From Paralithodes platypus (taxonomy: Eukaryota > Arthropoda > Malacostraca > Decapoda > Lithodidae): 64,000 nt of DNA. Positions 61,565 through 64,000 of this stretch are shown piece by piece. Location of the stretch: NCBI GenBank assembly GCA_032716605.1, contig CM064523.1, positions 43,838,376-43,902,375 on the forward strand. The letters run 5' to 3'. The notes under the pieces are model-generated. The model saw nothing but the letters and a program-made list of their open reading frames with translations. It ran no database searches and was not told where the DNA came from. The number at the start of each line of letters is the position of its first letter. Position 1 is the first letter of the stretch. The translations under genes and the position numbers were made by a program.

Positions 61565-64000
61565 GACCGACCTCCATGTAGAAAATCACGAAGCTCTGTG
61601 GATCGACCTACACCTGCCGAGGACAAGACCCATCACAATTGGGGTATGCTATAGGCCACCAGCCGACACACAATTCTTGATCAAATTTGAACGAACTTTG
61701 TCATCGCTAGACCCTCGGAATGAATCCATCATACTAGGGGATTTTAACCTGTGTTACAAACAACGAAATGATAGGCTTGTACGAGAATATAGGCATATAC
61801 TGACAATGCACAATCACAAACAACTCATCACAACCCCCACACGTATCTCTGAGAACACTGCCACAATATTAGACCACATAAACTGTAACAGAGAGGACAA
61901 AATATCCCAATCAGGGGTTATACAGACTGGGATAAGTGATCACTTCGTCACATATTGCACACGGAAAACCACAAAAATTACCCTAGAGAATCACAAGGTT
62001 ATCAAAACAAGGTCACTCAGAAACTACAATAAGGAAACATTTCTGGACATTTTATGGAATACAGACTGGTCTCCAGTGTTTGGAAGTACAAACGTTAATG
62101 ACGCATGGGTTGGCTTCAGAACCATCATCACAAACATCCTAGACGAAATCGCTCCTCTGAAAGACATACGAATTAAAGCAAGGTCAGACCCATGGATCAA
62201 CAATGACATACTACACCATCTGGAACACAGAGACAATCTGTTAAAAAGGCTAGCGAAACATAGACAGGATCAAGGTCTGAAACATGAGTTCAACAGGGCC
62301 AGGAATAATCTAAGTAGGAAAATGAAATCAGCGAAAAATAATTATTTTCACAATAAGGCAGAGGAATATCAGAATAACCCAAAGAAACTATGGAGGCACC
62401 TAAAAACAACAGGCTACAGCAACAAGACAAGGGATTCGTCTAACACTAATATTGCTCTCACCATTAATGATCAGGTTTGCCACGATAAACGACAAATTTC
62501 AACCTACTTCAACTCCTTCTTCACTTCCATAGCAAACACACTTGCACAGAACCTACCTCAACCTCTCAATAAATACACGACAACAACGGCCACCTTTCGT
62601 AATTTCTACAGAGATAAAGACATACACCCAAACACATTTAGATTGCAAAATGTTACACCAAAATACACTTTTGACGAGCTGTCTAACCTAAATGTACATA
62701 AGAGCACAGGACCAGACAAAATTCCTGCCAAATTTCTACGAGATGGAGCCATTGGTATAGCAGGCCCCCTAACCCACATCATCAACTTGTCAATTAACAC
62801 CAACACAGTACCTGCTGAATTGAAGGAAGCTATTGTAACCCCTCTATTCAAGAAAGGAAATAAACTAGAAGTTGGCAACTACAGACCAGTTAGCATATTA
62901 TGTATTGTATCTAAAATCCTTGAAAGAGCGGTATACACCCAAATTGAACACTACCTCAAACAAAATGATCTATTCTATAAGTTTCAATCAGGTTTCAGAT
63001 GCATGTACTCGACAGACTCCTGTCTCATCCACTTAACGGATCACATTCGTAAAGAAATGTCTAAAGGTAACTACACCGGTATGGTTCTTCTTGATCTACA
63101 AAAAGCGTTTGACACAGTAGACCATGATATCCTATGTAATAAACTACAAGCAATGGGCATAGGGTCTGTGAACTGGTTTAAATCTTATCTTAGTGGTAGA
63201 ACCCAAAGAGTCAAAATTGATGATAATATATCTGATCCCATGCCAATTAACTGTGGGGTCCCGCAGGGAAGCATCCTTGGTCCCTTACTCTTTCTCTGTT
63301 ATGTGAACGACATGGAACTGAGCGTCTCATGTAAATTATTACTGTATGCAGACGACAGCGTGCTTCTGGTTTCAGGAAAAGACCCAATAAGTATTGCCGC
63401 TTCACTTTCCAAAGAACTAGCATCATGTAGTGAATGGCTAGTGGACAATAGACTATCTCTTCACCTGGGCAAGATGGAAGCCATCTTATGTGGAACAAAA
63501 CGCAAACTGAAAGACATTGTGGGCTTCTCGGTCAACTGTAATGATATTCCTATAACAATAGTGTCACAAGTTAAATATCTCGGACTGAAACTGGACGCGA
63601 GTTTGGCAGGTGAAACAATTTTGGAATCTATCCTGAGTAAGTGTAGAGCATGTATAAAATACCTGTATAGACAGGTGGGATGCTTGCCCGCGGAGACCAA
63701 AAAGACCCTCTGCCAAGCGCTTGTTCAATGTCATTTTGACTATTCTGTGTCATCCTGGTACTCTGCATCATCTAAATCAGCACAGCACAAACTTCAGGTC
63801 ACTCAAAATAAAATGGTTAGGTTCATGCTGAACCTAGGACCCAGATCACATGTTGGCCAGGAACAACTTCAGTCACTAGGTATGCTCAATGTCTCTGACA
63901 GGGCCAAACAAATCAGGCTAACTAATGCCTTCAAAATTTTCTATGACAGAGCTCCAGAGTATCTAAAGAATGATTTTGTTAAAGCAAATGAGAGGAGTGG
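60458..64000 (+). mobile_element. CR1-like LINE with three PHD fingers fused to EN-RT
   Basis: A plus-strand LINE that runs off the right edge. It encodes three PHD-type zinc fingers, an APE endonuclease and a reverse transcriptase. The only visible break is one frame change at about 61539, in a run of seven A. It is the best preserved LINE of the window. The 5' end abuts a TTAA MITE. Confidence 0.9.
61539..64000 (+). CDS. LINE endonuclease (rest) and reverse transcriptase, open to window edge
   Basis: I read this frame (codons beginning at 61539) codon by codon and found no stop up to the edge, over 800 codons. It continues the endonuclease: LWIDLHLPRTRPITIGVCYR, SIILGDFNLCYKQ (catalytic GDFN near 61735) and SGVIQTGISDHFVTYC (Ser-Asp-His). 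A basic linker follows. The RT has LNVHKSTGPDKIPAKFL, AIVTPLFKKGNKLEVGNYRP, VLLDLQKAFDTVDHDIL (motif A), NCGVPQGSILGPLLFLCYVN (motif B) and LLLYADDSVLLVSG (motif C near 63345), then a thumb. The C-terminus lies outside. The frame joins the PHD part if one A is removed from the A7 run at 61537-61543. Confidence 0.93.

Overview
This 64 kb window is eukaryotic, repeat-saturated genomic DNA from an invertebrate, most likely an arthropod and plausibly a decapod crustacean. The evidence is indirect: CR1, Jockey-like and RTE LINEs, a DIRS tyrosine-recombinase retrotransposon, IN-before-RT Ty3/gypsy elements, many TTAA-flanked non-autonomous DNA transposons, tRNA-derived short elements and long (TA)n tracts. 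The species call is inference. I see no convincing single-copy host gene. Almost everything that codes is a retroelement, and almost every copy is broken by stops, frameshifts or later insertions.

Layout. 1-2330: adjoining TTAA-type MITEs, a (TA)n tract and a solo DIRS-terminal-repeat-like piece. 2540-6447: CR1-type LINE on the minus strand, with an esterase ORF1 remnant and an EN-RT ORF2 split by a TTAA MITE. 6678-10013: 5' part of a Ty3/gypsy element (minus), whose LTR sits in the zinc knuckle of a Jockey ORF1 remnant (10022-10450). 11050-14095: Jockey-like LINE (minus). 15295-23155: a nearly complete DIRS element (minus) with gag, RT, RNase H, tyrosine recombinase and inverted terminal repeats. 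23175-28640: a LINE ('G') invaded by an RTE LINE, itself invaded by two TTAA elements and by a tRNA-headed SINE that in turn holds a CR1 3' end. 29843-30720: a 63-bp minisatellite. 33110-37560: a second LINE G copy carrying two large inserts. 37580-38759: a TTAA MITE, a 37-bp minisatellite and (GA)n. 39226-45423: an RTE fragment, nested TTAA elements, and a full-length RTE with 12-bp target duplications inside a probable solo LTR. 47147-48330: a chain of TTAA elements. 50430-59783: a complete Ty3/gypsy element with both LTRs and integrase upstream of reverse transcriptase. 60458-64000: a LINE with three PHD-type zinc fingers joined to the endonuclease; its EN-RT frame is open to the right edge.

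How the parts relate. The autonomous elements supply the known activities: LINE EN/RT for target-primed insertion (RTE copy, SINE-like inserts), gypsy IN, and DIRS recombinase. The TTAA elements look mobilised in trans by a piggyBac-type transposase and the two TA-flanked palindromes by a Tc1/mariner-type transposase, neither of which is encoded here. Because several insertions fall in recognisable reading frames, their empty sites can be deduced exactly, and the window reads as a stratigraphic record of successive transposition. The most unusual items are the PR-IN-RT gypsy order with a second decayed RT segment before the 3' LTR, the PHD-EN fusion LINE, the multi-level nest, the shared core of two TTAA families, and the two large palindromic TA elements.
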